A stretch of DNA of 64,000 bases from Anaerolineales bacterium (GTDB lineage Bacteria > Chloroflexota > Anaerolineae > Anaerolineales > Villigracilaceae), in assembly GCA_030583885.1 (NCBI GenBank), contig CP129480.1, positions 4,339,800-4,403,799 on the forward strand, in the 5' to 3' direction. Position 1 is the stretch's first letter. Each line of letters opens with the position of its first letter. The position numbers were made by a program, and so were the translations under genes. A model generated the notes under the pieces. It was not told the origin of the DNA. It was given only the letters and a program-made list of their open reading frames with translations, and ran no database searches. This document shows positions 26,500-35,714 of the stretch, piece by piece.

Positions 26500-27708
26500 T
26501 TATTTAACGCGCCGCCATAACAACACGCTTGCAATCAAAGCCAGCGCCGCGCCAAACAGGAAGGGAGCCGAGGGACCGAACCCCAGCCATTGACCAAATC
26601 CCTGCCATAAAAGTCCCGCAAGAAACGAGGCGGGGAGAGCGGTAATTCCAATCGCGGCGTTAAAGAGTCCATAGGCGGCGCCGCGCTGCGCTTCTGGCAC
26701 AAGGTCGGCGACGAACGCTTTAGCAACGCCTTCTGTGGCAGCGTAGTAAATTCCATACAGTCCGAACATCAACCAGATTTGCCAGCCCGCCCGTGCGAAC
26801 GCGAATCCCAGATAGACCAGCCCATACACAAGCCAGCCAGCGACGATCAATTTGCGCCGTCCCACTATATCGGAGAGCGCGCCGAACCTGCTGGATAAAA
26901 TCGTATAGATTGCGGTGAATGTCATCAACATGAATAATGTTTGCAGCACATTCAAGCCGCGTTCCTGCGCGCGTAAAATAATAAATGAATCGGATGAATT
27001 CCCAAGCGTGAAGATGACCACAATAAAGAGGAAATTCTTGAAACGGGAATCGAACTCCTTAAAGGAGAAACGCTTCGCGCCTGACCTGCCGCCTGCTCCT
27101 CCCAAATCTTTTGCGCCCACCCCTAAAACAATGACCGCCAACACGGCGGGAATGACGCTTGCCAACACCGCAGTTTGAAATGTAGCTCGCGTAATCTGCA
27201 ATGATCCTGCCTGTGTCAACCAAACGATGAGCGCGGCAATGGCAATGCCTATAAATGCGCCCGCCGTATCCCCCGCTCGATGAAACCCAAAGGCATATCC
27301 GCGATTGCTCTCATCCGTACTGGCGGCTACGAGCGCGTCGCGCGGCGCGGCGCGAATGCCCTTGCCTACGCGGTCCGCAAACCGCACGCCCATCACCCAT
27401 CCCCATGTGTTTGCAAAATAGAGGAACGGTTTGGCAAGGGCGGAGATGGCATACCCGATCACCGCCAGCCACTTGCGCTGACCCAGCCTATCGGACAGCG
27501 CGCCTGAATACACCTTGAGCAAACTGGCGGTTGTCTCCGCAACCCCGTCAATCAAACCAATGAACGCCATGCGCACACCCAATACATTGGAAAGAAACAA
27601 CGGAATGAGATAGACAATCATCTCCGAAGAGATGTCCATGAGAAGAGATGTCGCGGTGACAATCCAAATATTAGGATGTAACTTGCGGAGTTTATTACTC
27701 TGTTCCAT
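26500..27708 (-). CDS. MFS transporter
   Basis: 402 residues with about twelve hydrophobic helices. The A-type loop motif GALSDRLGQRKW follows helix 2 and a second GALSDIVGRRKL appears in the C-half, as in drug/proton antiporter-like MFS proteins. Charged FDSRFKNFL precedes the second half. Substrate unknown. Its start overlaps the next upstream gene by 14 bases on the same strand. Confidence 0.82.
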   Translation of the reverse strand: MEQSNKLRKLHPNIWIVTATSLLMDISSEMIVYLIPLFLSNVLGVRMAFIGLIDGVAETTASLLKVYSGALSDRLGQRKWLAVIGYAISALAKPFLYFANTWGWVMGVRFADRVGKGIRAAPRDALVAASTDESNRGYAFGFHRAGDTAGAFIGIAIAALIVWLTQAGSLQITRATFQTAVLASVIPAVLAVIVLGVGAKDLGGAGGRSGAKRFSFKEFDSRFKNFLFIVVIFTLGNSSDSFIILRAQERGLNVLQTLFMLMTFTAIYTILSSRFGALSDIVGRRKLIVAGWLVYGLVYLGFAFARAGWQIWLMFGLYGIYYAATEGVAKAFVADLVPEAQRGAAYGLFNAAIGITALPASFLAGLLWQGFGQWLGFGPSAPFLFGAALALIASVLLWRRVK

Positions 27709-28393
27709 GAGTTATCTCTACGTGCGCTGGTTTGCCCATACGCCATACAAAAAATGCCAACAGCGCAAGCCCAACCACATAAACAATCCAGTTAAACTCG
27801 GAGGGGCGCAATTGGCTGAGTGTTTGCGTATCAGCAGGCAGGGCGGCAAGAGCGTCTGCCATGAAGGTATACAGTACGGTCAGTATGCCGCCAGCCAGAG
27901 TAGCCCAATCCATGAATGACGGGAGGAGACGCAGTCCATGTTCATCTTTAATGACCGCCAGCGCGCCAACAATGACCATCAGCAGGGCAATCAAAACAGG
28001 CGCAAGCACCGGTCCCCACCACGGCAGCGGCAACAGGAATAGAAGGTCGGGGTCAAATACTGTTTGCGGCCAGCCGATGAAAACCCTGAGCCAGATGTAA
28101 TAGAAGATGTCCCACACGCCAAAGGCGAAGACGGAAAATCCCAAGCGTGATTGAAATCTCGTTCCCGCCGCCCAACCCACCGTCAGCAGCATGACCAGCG
28201 TCGCCAGTTCCCTGCCCAGTTCGATTGCCCCGATTTGCGGGTCGAACGGCGGGACGCTGAGAATGAGGTCGCTGATGCCGTAGAGTTTCCGCAGATAGAC
28301 GACCACCGCCGATTCCAGGTAAGCCATGGCGACGGCAAACAGTCCAACCCACCAAAGACTTTTTGATTGCATCCCTTCACTACCCATTATCAT
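27695..28393 (-). CDS. Hypothetical polytopic membrane protein
   Basis: About 232 residues with six hydrophobic helices and no charged motif beyond conserved-looking WAAGTRFQSRLGF and WDIFYYIWLRV. It resembles uncharacterised membrane proteins rather than a transporter family I know. Starts at 28393, 28387 and 28372 are all possible; the first overlaps the end of the acyltransferase gene by 14 bases. Its end overlaps the MFS gene. Confidence 0.6.
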   Translation of the reverse strand: MIMGSEGMQSKSLWWVGLFAVAMAYLESAVVVYLRKLYGISDLILSVPPFDPQIGAIELGRELATLVMLLTVGWAAGTRFQSRLGFSVFAFGVWDIFYYIWLRVFIGWPQTVFDPDLLFLLPLPWWGPVLAPVLIALLMVIVGALAVIKDEHGLRLLPSFMDWATLAGGILTVLYTFMADALAALPADTQTLSQLRPSEFNWIVYVVGLALLAFFVWRMGKPAHVEITHGTE

Positions 28394-29024
28394 TCCGGCT
28401 GTTCTGATGCCATGCGCGCTGACTGACAATAATCCCCCCTACTTTATGTGGATACTTGGCAGTGATGCCGCTATAAAATTCACGAATTACCTTCATATCC
28501 GCCTCAATATTGCCCGTGGTATGCATCACCGGACCCAAACCGCCAACTTTACGCGCGTAATCCAAGTAGCCAAATACAATAGGCACTTGCGCAAGATTGG
28601 CAATGTAGTAAAAGCCTGTCCTCCAATGTCCGGATTGACTGCGCGTCCCTTCCGGTGCAATGCCCATTACAATTTGCTCACGTTCCCGTATCGTTTGTGC
28701 TGTTTGTTGCACTACATTGTAGCGAGAACTACGGTCAATTGGGATGCCTCCAAGCCGTTTGAAAACGCCTCCAATTGGCCAGGGGAATAGCTCCTTCTTG
28801 CCAAACCAGTTAATTTTGAGCCCCAATCCATACATAACTGCCAGGATAAAAGGTAGATCCCAGTTGGAGGTGTGCGGCGCAAGGACCAAAACAAATTTCG
28901 GTAGATCTGGCACACTACCTGCCACTTTCCAGCCTGTTACTGCTAGAAAAAGTATGCCCAGTAATGTTTGTATTTTGCGGATTCGAGGAGGGCCAATACC
29001 AGATTCGTTCATGCTCTTCTTCAC
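28380..29024 (-). CDS. 1-acylglycerol-3-phosphate acyltransferase (PlsC-like)
   Basis: 214 residues. The acyltransferase motifs are APHTSNWD (HX4D) near residue 51 and GIAPEGTRS near 125, with FGKKELFPWPIG and IPIDRSS between them. An N-terminal membrane helix holds it to the inner face. It adds the second acyl chain in phosphatidic acid synthesis or acylates a related acceptor. A second ATG four codons in is also possible. Confidence 0.85.
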   Translation of the reverse strand: MKKSMNESGIGPPRIRKIQTLLGILFLAVTGWKVAGSVPDLPKFVLVLAPHTSNWDLPFILAVMYGLGLKINWFGKKELFPWPIGGVFKRLGGIPIDRSSRYNVVQQTAQTIREREQIVMGIAPEGTRSQSGHWRTGFYYIANLAQVPIVFGYLDYARKVGGLGPVMHTTGNIEADMKVIREFYSGITAKYPHKVGGIIVSQRAWHQNSRNDNG

Positions 29025-29078
29025 ACTTAACTAATCCCTATCTTCCTTCGTCGCAACAGAGATTTTCAGACTGCATGT

Positions 29079-29549
29079 TTATTTCTCCGTTCCACGGATT
29101 TCCATCGCCTCATCCGCGGACCTTGAGCCTGTACCCAGTCCAGTGAACAACTGCGGAGCCTCGACAAAAATCCCGTCGCCGCTAACCGCCAGTGTTTCGT
29201 CTGCGAGACGGATTTCACCAACCGCTGTGACCTTTTTCCCGTTCCGCTCGTTGACCCGCGCTGTAACCTTGAAAGGCTGACCCAGCGGCACGGGTTTACG
29301 ATAGGAGATGTTGAGATTGACCGACGCCACCCGATACCCAGCCAGCCAGACTGCCGCGCCCATGGCTTCATCCAGCAAAGCGGCGGAGGCGCCGCCGTGC
29401 GCGAAACCGGGCGGGCCCTGTTGGGCGTCGTTCAGGGTGACTTCGGCAAAGATGGAGTTGTCATCCAGCGCGTACCAGACCACCCCCATTCCTGGCGAAT
29501 TCGGGGAGCCGCAAACAAAGCAGGAACCATGTTTAGGAAGGGACTGCAT
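29079..29549 (-). CDS. PaaI-type hotdog-fold thioesterase
   Basis: 156 residues. GPPGFAHGGASAALLDEAMG is the hotdog thioesterase core (HGGxxaxLLDE), with two cysteines near the N-terminus (CFVCGSPNSPGMG) often seen in this subfamily. It would hydrolyse acyl-CoA or related thioesters in the cytoplasm. It stands 55 bases downstream of no close partner on the same strand. Confidence 0.85.
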   Translation of the reverse strand: MQSLPKHGSCFVCGSPNSPGMGVVWYALDDNSIFAEVTLNDAQQGPPGFAHGGASAALLDEAMGAAVWLAGYRVASVNLNISYRKPVPLGQPFKVTARVNERNGKKVTAVGEIRLADETLAVSGDGIFVEAPQLFTGLGTGSRSADEAMEIRGTEK

Positions 29550-29909
29550 TAATCATTACCTCGAAGAATTTTTGTATATGCAGTGCGTTTCGATGATCTA
29601 TATCAAGTCGCGCTACCGGATAATATTTCTTGTTTTTGAAAGATCTGGCAGGACATTGGCCTGATTTCAACTGTATTGACCAATCACAAAGATCACGTTG
29701 GCGGGTATGCCTGGGTTGAGTTTCAAGTCAGCATTGGACTACGACGGGCGTAGACGATTACGAATGTAAAGAACGATGATGTCGACTGCAATGGCGAGCA
29801 ATGAGCGCAGGAACAGGAACCCGCGATGGATACGCCGAATAAAACGGGGCAGGCGAAAGGGGAAAAGCGAGCGAGGCGGGGAAGCCATAACGTTATTCGC
29901 GATCAAATG
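29550..29909. other. 360-base gap with a decayed HlyD fragment
   Basis: No complete gene. It contains the HlyD-like relic described separately and, overlapping it, a 49-codon minus-strand frame (29739-29888) with one hydrophobic helix flanked by basic residues. That small frame has no clear ribosome site, and I do not call it as a gene. The remaining bases show nothing distinct. Confidence 0.5.
29667..29738 (-). pseudogene. Relic of an HlyD/efflux adaptor C-terminus
   Basis: Minus-strand translation gives SNADLKLNPGIPANVIFV before a stop, matching the end of the intact adaptor 170 bases away (NPDLKLKPGMPADVTFT). DNA similarity is also clear over about 50 bases. It looks like the remains of a tandem adaptor gene copy. 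Confidence 0.6.
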
Positions 29910-31208
29910 CTATTTGGTATTTGTAAACGTCACGTCTGCGGGCATGCCGGGTTTGAGTTTCAGATCGGGGTTTGGCACGCTGATCTTGATACCATACACC
30001 GTTGCGCGGCGCCCTTCGACGGTCTGCACGTTGCGCGGGGTAAATTCGGCTTTGTCGGATATGTTCACAACCGTGCCAATGAAGGTCTCACCTGGAAAGG
30101 AATCAACTGAGATGGATACCTGATCGCCGAGGCGGACTTTGCCGTACTCGGTTTCGGGGATATAAACCACCAGTTCCACTTCCTGGAGATGACCAATGCT
30201 CATCACGATACCACCAGGTGCGACAGTTTCGCCTATCTCCAGGTTGCGAATCAGGACGACACCATCCATCGGGGCGCGAATGATGGTTTTCTCAATTTGA
30301 ACGTCAAGCGTGGCAAGCGCGGCTTGCGCCTGCGCCAGCGCGGCTTCGGCTTGCTGCACACCGGCTTCGGCGGCTTTGACCTGCAAAGACTGGTCACCGC
30401 TGAGGAACGAGTTGTAATAGTCCAATGCGCGGTCATAGCGTTCCTGAGCAACCTTGACGCGAGCGCGGGCTTCAAGCACATCTTTGGCTCCCTGCGTCGT
30501 CAACAAACGGGTATAGTCAGTTTGAGCAGACTTTAATTCATTCTCCGCCGCGTCATATTGATCCTGGGCGAAGTTTTGCAAATCCTCATTTTCCTGCGCG
30601 CTATTCGCCTGGCTGAGAACTTGATCTGCGACGACAAAAGCGGCCTGGGCGTCTGACACGCGCTTTTCAGCGTTCAAAAACTCCTGGGAGGCTACATTTG
30701 TTAGCACTTTTTCAAGATTGGCTTTTTCTTTGTCTAAGCCAGTCTTTGCGGCATCTATTTCAAGGTTGGCTGACGCCAATTTTTCTTCTTTGTCGAAATA
30801 CCAGACAGGCAAGTCGAATTGACTCGGCTGTGAAGCGTTCCAGTTGGAAACGCGGTTTTGTTGATCTTGCAGGCGGGCGTTGTTTAGAACCAGGTCATAT
30901 TGCGCTTTCGCGCTGCTGACGGCAGATTCTGCCAGTTGAATGGCCGCTTCGGCTTGGGCGCGCTGGGCTTTGAATAGGCTGTCGTCCAGGCGGAATAATT
31001 CATCGCCCGCATTTACCTGCGTGCCTTCCTCCACGCTGACCGAAACAACCTGGCCGCCAATCTGCGGCGCGACATTGACTTCAAGCGAGGCAATCGTGCC
31101 GGAGGCGTTCAAGTCAGTTGTATCGGCACTGACCAACGTTCCGCAGGCGCTCAACGCCATGCTGAGAATGACCATCAGAGAAACGAACACAAAAGTTTGC
31201 TTTTTCAT
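29910..31208 (-). CDS. HlyD-family membrane fusion lipoprotein
   Basis: 432 residues. Signal peptide with lipobox LSACG (Cys about 22), a biotinyl-lipoyl half (EVNVAPQIGGQVVSVSVEEGTQVNAGDELFRLD style), a long alpha-helical coiled-coil hairpin at about 80-290, the second lipoyl half (IRAPMDGVVLIRN) and a beta-barrel end. It forms the periplasmic or extracytoplasmic adaptor of the ABC exporter encoded upstream, as YbhG does with YbhFSR. Confidence 0.88.
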   Translation of the reverse strand: MKKQTFVFVSLMVILSMALSACGTLVSADTTDLNASGTIASLEVNVAPQIGGQVVSVSVEEGTQVNAGDELFRLDDSLFKAQRAQAEAAIQLAESAVSSAKAQYDLVLNNARLQDQQNRVSNWNASQPSQFDLPVWYFDKEEKLASANLEIDAAKTGLDKEKANLEKVLTNVASQEFLNAEKRVSDAQAAFVVADQVLSQANSAQENEDLQNFAQDQYDAAENELKSAQTDYTRLLTTQGAKDVLEARARVKVAQERYDRALDYYNSFLSGDQSLQVKAAEAGVQQAEAALAQAQAALATLDVQIEKTIIRAPMDGVVLIRNLEIGETVAPGGIVMSIGHLQEVELVVYIPETEYGKVRLGDQVSISVDSFPGETFIGTVVNISDKAEFTPRNVQTVEGRRATVYGIKISVPNPDLKLKPGMPADVTFTNTK

Positions 31209-31250
31209 CTTTGAACTCCAATTTAGAGAATTTTTTATCAGACAACCAGA

Positions 31251-32387
31251 TTACAGACGTTTATGGAACATGAACACGCTGGCGAAGAACACAACCACGC
31301 TGAACACTGCCATCGGCCAGACCCAGACCCACAGCGTAGCCAGCCCCACGCCTTTTAGCATGATGCCGCGCACAATTTCCAGGAAGTAAGTGACAGGCAT
31401 CAGGTAGCCGGCGTAATAAGCCACCCAGGGCATGTTATCGCGCGGGTAGAGCAAACCTGCCAGCAGGAAGGATGGCATCATGATGAATGAAGACATATAC
31501 ATGGCTTGCATCTGGGTTTGTGAAATAGTCGAGATCAGCACGCCCAACCCCAACGAGCCGAGCAGGAAGATCAGGCTTAGGATAGCCAGCAGCGTAAGGC
31601 TGCCTGCCACTTCCACCCCGAATAAGAACGCGCCCACTCCCACCGTCATGGCGACGTTCAGGAAAGCCACCAGCACGAAAGGCAGAATCTTGCCGAGCAT
31701 TAATTCCCAGGAACGAACGGGCGTCACGATTAACTGCTCCAGCGTGCCTTGCTCGCGTTCGCGCACGATGGCAAATGCGGTCAGTAACAGGGTTTGGATT
31801 TGCAAAATAACCGCCACCAGGCCGGGGATCATAAAGTTCATCTTGCGCAGATTTGGGTTGTATAAATAACGGATGCGCGTGTCAATCGGCAGGCTGATCG
31901 TCAAGCCCGCGCCGCCGCGTTCCAGGCGTTGGACGAGTATCTCCTGTGAAGTAGCCTGGCTGACGGTCTCCGCCGCCAGTTGCGCGGTCTGCGCCACCGT
32001 CGGGTTGGAACCGTCAATGTAAAACTGCACCGTTCCCGACCCGCCCGTGCTGATCCTGCGCCCGAAATCCTCCGGGATATAAATGCCGGCCTTGACGGTT
32101 CCAGCATCCAGCATTTCGAGAATCTCCGCCTCGCTTTGGGCGGTGTGCGTCACTAGGTAAAACCCGCTCACGGTGAATTTTTCCACCAGCGCGCGGCTGG
32201 CATCGGTGTGCGATAAATCAGCCACCGCCAGCGGAAGATCCTCCACGTCATTAGCGACCGCATATCCCAGCAACACGAGCATCATCACAGGCATGAAAAT
32301 GACCAGTCCCAACGTGCGCGGGTCGCGGATGATATGCAGCCATTCTTTGCGAACCATCGTCGCCATGCGGCGAAAACCTTGTCCCAT
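31251..32387 (-). CDS. ABC-2 type exporter permease
   Basis: 378 residues from ATG 32387, which has AAGGAG six bases upstream; the longer frame overlaps the ATPase gene. One N-terminal helix, a large extracytoplasmic domain (about 45-175), then five C-terminal helices with RNLRKMNFMIPGL-like and EREQGTLEQLIVTPV motifs of ABC-2 (YhgE/YbhR) permeases. Only one permease gene is seen, so it may act as a homodimer. It lies 10 bases after the ATPase gene. Confidence 0.88.
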   Translation of the reverse strand: MGQGFRRMATMVRKEWLHIIRDPRTLGLVIFMPVMMLVLLGYAVANDVEDLPLAVADLSHTDASRALVEKFTVSGFYLVTHTAQSEAEILEMLDAGTVKAGIYIPEDFGRRISTGGSGTVQFYIDGSNPTVAQTAQLAAETVSQATSQEILVQRLERGGAGLTISLPIDTRIRYLYNPNLRKMNFMIPGLVAVILQIQTLLLTAFAIVREREQGTLEQLIVTPVRSWELMLGKILPFVLVAFLNVAMTVGVGAFLFGVEVAGSLTLLAILSLIFLLGSLGLGVLISTISQTQMQAMYMSSFIMMPSFLLAGLLYPRDNMPWVAYYAGYLMPVTYFLEIVRGIMLKGVGLATLWVWVWPMAVFSVVVFFASVFMFHKRL

Positions 32388-32397
32388 ATAAAACTCC

Positions 32398-33351
32398 TTA
32401 TTCAATGTCATCCCGCATTTGCGGGCGATCTTCATCTTCCACCAGGGAAACGAACACATCCTCCAGCGAAGGCAGGACGCGCTCGATCCGTTTCACGGCA
32501 ATGCCATTCGACTGTAAGGCTTTCTCCAGCTCCCGTTTTTCTTTTTCAGCGCCCACCAATACGTGCAGGAGGACGCCATGCACCGCCACATCATGCGCAA
32601 AAGGCAGGCCTTTCAGGATTTCCTCGGCGCGTCCGGGTTCACGGCAGTCTATTTCAAATAACGTGCCGCGCATATTTTCCTTGAGCGTATCGGGGTCATC
32701 CAGGGCGATTAGTCGCGAGCGATACATCATCCCGATCACATTGCAAAATTCGGCTTCATCCATGTAATGGGTGGTCGCCAGTACGCTCACACCCTGCCCA
32801 GCCAGGTTATAGATCATGTCCCAGAACTCGCGCCGCGAGACCGGGTCTACCCCGGCAGTAGGCTCATCCAAAAAGAGCATCGGCGGCTCATGGACAATGG
32901 CGCAAGCCAGCGCCAGCCTTTGCCTCCACGCGCCCGAAAGACTGGCAGTCAACTGCTTTTCATGTCCGCGCAGTCCCGCCATCTCGATCAATTCGTTCAG
33001 ACGCGAAGTGAACTTCTCACGTGGTACGCAGTACAAATTGGCGTAAAAATCCAGGTTCTCATACACAGTCAGGTCGTTGTACAGCGAAAACTTCTGCGAC
33101 ATGTAACCAATGCGTTGCTTGACCTCTTCAGTCTGGCGAGCGACATCAAACCCCATCACCCGCGCCTCGCCCGATGTGGGCGTAAGAATTCCGCATAACA
33201 TGCGGATGGTGGTTGTCTTGCCCGCGCCATTTGGCCCAAGCAAGCCAAAAATTTCTCCCTTGGGAATTTCAAAACTAACGTGATCCGCGGCGGTAAAATC
33301 ACCGAACTTTCGCGTTAGTTGAATGACCTCAACGGCTTTTTCTGCGCTCAC
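32398..33351 (-). CDS. ABC exporter ATP-binding protein
   Basis: 317 residues. Walker A GPNGAGKTTT near 37, Q-loop MSQKFSLY, signature region SLSGAWRQRLALA (LSGAW replaces the usual LSGG), Walker B PMLFLDEPTAGVD and H-loop TTHYMDEA. The C-terminal 90 residues are a regulatory extension. Together with the second ATPase it equals the two halves of YbhF-type double ATPases. Overlaps the next upstream gene by four bases. Confidence 0.88.
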   Translation of the reverse strand: MSAEKAVEVIQLTRKFGDFTAADHVSFEIPKGEIFGLLGPNGAGKTTTIRMLCGILTPTSGEARVMGFDVARQTEEVKQRIGYMSQKFSLYNDLTVYENLDFYANLYCVPREKFTSRLNELIEMAGLRGHEKQLTASLSGAWRQRLALACAIVHEPPMLFLDEPTAGVDPVSRREFWDMIYNLAGQGVSVLATTHYMDEAEFCNVIGMMYRSRLIALDDPDTLKENMRGTLFEIDCREPGRAEEILKGLPFAHDVAVHGVLLHVLVGAEKEKRELEKALQSNGIAVKRIERVLPSLEDVFVSLVEDEDRPQMRDDIE

Positions 33352-34295
33352 GATTGCGCCTCCTGTTTTTCAACCAGGTGGATAAAGACATCCTCCATCA
33401 AAAGACTTGCTTCACGCAGGATGCTGATCTCCGCCCCGTCTTTTTTTAGTTCCGCTTCGATTCGGGGCATGACTTTAGCCGGGTCGCTGACCGAAAGGCG
33501 CAGGCGGTCGCCGACAGCGCGCCAACGGATCACCCCTTCCGTCCGATCTGCCACTGCGCGCAGTGCTCGTCGAGGCTTGGCTTTGACCTCCACGATGCGG
33601 AAAGGCAACTGCGCTTCCAATTCGGCTGGCGCGCCGCTGATCAAAACGCGCCCCCGATTAATGATGCTGACCGTATTGCAACGTTCCGCCTCATCCATAT
33701 ATGGCGTGCTGACTAACACTGTCACGCCCTGCTGGATGACTTTTGAAAGCAGCCGCCACAACTCACGCCGTGAGACAGGGTCCACGCCAGTGGTTGGCTC
33801 GTCCAACAGCAATATCTTGGGGTCGTGAATCAGGGCGCAAGCCAATGCCAGTTTCTTGCGCATCCCACCGGAGAGATTCTCACTGCGCCGCATCGTAAAT
33901 TCCGTCAGGCGCGCGAACTCCAGCAATTCATCAATGCGAGTCTTTTGTTTTTGGGCAGACACGCCATTGATGTCGGCAAAGAATTTTAGGTTTTCCATCA
34001 CGGTCAAGTCGGGATACAAACTAAAGGCTTGCGGCATGTACCCTAACAAAGCCCGCACATCTTCGGATTGTTTCATTACGTCAAAACCCGCCAGTCGAGC
34101 GGAACCGGATGTCGGTTCCATCACGGTGGACAGAATGCGGAGGAGTGTGGTTTTTCCCGCACCGTCGGGACCGACCAGTCCATACAGTTGACCGGATTCG
34201 ACAGTCAGGTCAATCGTATCAATAGCCGGACGGTCCTCTTTTTTTTGCCCTGGATAACGTTTTATAAGTTGAAGAGATTCAATCGCTATACTCAT
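33348..34295 (-). CDS. ABC exporter ATP-binding protein, first of pair
   Basis: 315 residues. Walker A GPDGAGKTTLL, signature LSGGMRKKLALA, Walker B ILLLDEPTTGVD and the switch region STPYMDEA (a Pro where the H-loop His is usual). The missing switch histidine suggests that this subunit has a degenerate site and the partner ATPase at 32398 supplies activity. GGAAAGG lies just before the ATG. It is first in the exporter operon behind a candidate operator. Confidence 0.87.
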   Translation of the reverse strand: MSIAIESLQLIKRYPGQKKEDRPAIDTIDLTVESGQLYGLVGPDGAGKTTLLRILSTVMEPTSGSARLAGFDVMKQSEDVRALLGYMPQAFSLYPDLTVMENLKFFADINGVSAQKQKTRIDELLEFARLTEFTMRRSENLSGGMRKKLALACALIHDPKILLLDEPTTGVDPVSRRELWRLLSKVIQQGVTVLVSTPYMDEAERCNTVSIINRGRVLISGAPAELEAQLPFRIVEVKAKPRRALRAVADRTEGVIRWRAVGDRLRLSVSDPAKVMPRIEAELKKDGAEISILREASLLMEDVFIHLVEKQEAQS

Positions 34296-34301
34296 GTCGC
34301 C

Positions 34302-34318
34302 TTTCCAAAAAGACCAAA
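34302..34318. promoter_or_regulatory. Candidate operator, copy A, before the exporter operon
   Basis: Minus-strand TTTGGTCTTTTTGGAAA, identical over 17 bases to copy B at 35054-35070. It lies 7 bases upstream of the first ATPase start codon. Exact repetition before the regulator and before its likely target operon suggests the binding site of that regulator; a Shine-Dalgarno overlap is possible. Confidence 0.5.
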
Positions 34319-34334
34319 GAATTAGGCAAAAGTT

Positions 34335-35045
34335 TTATGCCTTGAAAATTGGAGCAAATACATCTTTCATACTGTCACCCAACCGGCGGCACAGGCGCGG
34401 TTCCATATCCATGACAAGAGACTGGTAACGACGGATGTGCTCCAGAAAGAGTTTATTCCATTCCACATCACTATTACTTTCATTTGCCAGTAATCCCAGT
34501 GTAAAACCGCCCAACAGCATCAGACCCGAGCGGGTAACCGTGCCCTTCCACTCAATAATCTGAGGCAGGTGTTCAGCCAGAACCCGACGTCCCGTTCCTT
34601 TGCCAAGCCGCAGGATAACGATGGTCATGACTTCAATGCAATAGCGAAGAACATCTGGAACATCCGGCGGCACTCGCGCCAGTATTTCCTCTGCCAAAAC
34701 ATGGTCATTAAATCCTCCCCCTCGAATCTTCTCCATGATTTGTGTCTTGATATTTTCCCAGTTGCCTTGGTCAGCATCTCCAGCCAATTCAATGAACAAC
34801 TGGTGGGCGCGCTCCGTTGGCAGAAAAACCACTTCGGAGCGCCCAACCACCGGTTTATCAGAATCGAGGCGGTATTGGGAAGTCACCAAACCTTTTTCTT
34901 CGAGCAGGCGCAGCATGTCGTATGCTGTGAATGGACTGACCCCAATTCTTTCGGCAAGCGCCGAATAATGAATCGGACCATTCAATTCGCGATATAGGTC
35001 AAGCAAGCGGTGAACGAAAGTTTCCTGACGGCGGGTGAGTTTCAT
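34335..35045 (-). CDS. GbsR/MarR-like winged-helix regulator of the exporter
   Basis: 236 residues from ATG 35045 (a shorter start than the maximal frame). The N-terminus MKLTRRQETFVHRLLDLYRE leads into a winged helix: IHYSALAERIGVSPFTAYDMLRLLEEKGLV. The C-terminal 160 residues are helical and would bind a ligand or dimerise. It sits directly upstream of the ABC exporter genes on the same strand with only 39 bases between, and the same 17-base motif precedes both. Confidence 0.65.
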   Translation of the reverse strand: MKLTRRQETFVHRLLDLYRELNGPIHYSALAERIGVSPFTAYDMLRLLEEKGLVTSQYRLDSDKPVVGRSEVVFLPTERAHQLFIELAGDADQGNWENIKTQIMEKIRGGGFNDHVLAEEILARVPPDVPDVLRYCIEVMTIVILRLGKGTGRRVLAEHLPQIIEWKGTVTRSGLMLLGGFTLGLLANESNSDVEWNKLFLEHIRRYQSLVMDMEPRLCRRLGDSMKDVFAPIFKA

Positions 35046-35053
35046 GGTTATTT

Positions 35054-35070
35054 TTTCCAAAAAGACCAAA
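35054..35070. promoter_or_regulatory. Candidate operator, copy B, before the regulator gene
   Basis: Second exact copy of the 17-base motif, nine bases upstream of the regulator start codon. The motif contains the direct repeat TTTGG-N5-TTTGG-like arrangement. Autoregulation by the adjacent winged-helix protein is inferred. Confidence 0.5.
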
Positions 35071-35217
35071 AAGCAGGCAGGATTTTACTCTCTCAAAATG
35101 AATACGTCAAGGTGAAATGGATGCGTGATGAAAGTTTGGTGGTGATGTGTTATCCACACGCTCAAGTGCATGGGACAAAAAGCACAAGTACGCCTAGACT
35201 CTGCGCTGATTCGATAA

Positions 35218-35658
35218 TCAGCCGTGAACTCCCCACAACTGCCGTGTCAGTTCGAAAATTTCCTCCCGCTGGTGCGGGGAAAGATCAATACGCGGCGAGT
35301 TCAGGCGCGAGGTATTACGATTTTCCACAATGAGCAATTTAGCGTCCGCGCTCTGGACGTGCGCGTGCCAGGCGCGGCGCCGCACGTTGTAGAGTTTGAA
35401 CGGCTCCAGGTTGTGCGCAAACACCCACGTGACTGAATCGTCGCCCTCTCCGAGAAACAGAATACAGCGTCCGCTTAACAACACGAATACCTCATCGCTT
35501 TCGTTATGGCGCTGGAATTCGACAAGCTGCTGGGGGGTCAAGTCGGGAGCAAAACTTAGGATCGCGACGCGCCAGCAATCAGAATCTATCAGCGGCTGGA
35601 AGCCAGGCTTCTGCGTTTCATGGATTTCAAGTAGGGAGGTTGGAATGGAATTATTCAT
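35218..35658 (-). CDS. Cupin-fold protein
   Basis: 146 residues from ATG 35658. RHNESDEVFVLLSGRCILFLGEG is a cupin motif 1 variant and RRRAWHAHVQS a shortened motif 2 with a His. Such small cupins bind sugars or nucleotide sugars or act as isomerases. It is divergent from the LacI-type regulator across a 116-base gap holding a LacI operator, so it may be part of the same sugar response. Confidence 0.6.
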   Translation of the reverse strand: MNNSIPTSLLEIHETQKPGFQPLIDSDCWRVAILSFAPDLTPQQLVEFQRHNESDEVFVLLSGRCILFLGEGDDSVTWVFAHNLEPFKLYNVRRRAWHAHVQSADAKLLIVENRNTSRLNSPRIDLSPHQREEIFELTRQLWGVHG

Positions 35659-35714
35659 GGTTTTCAATGTTTCTCTTTTTTTCTTGACAGGGTACAGAAA
35701 TTATGATAATTTAA

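Noticed and set aside
29739..29888. 49-codon minus-strand frame with one hydrophobic helix
   Set aside because: No clear ribosome site, overlaps a gene relic, no family; kept only as a remark.
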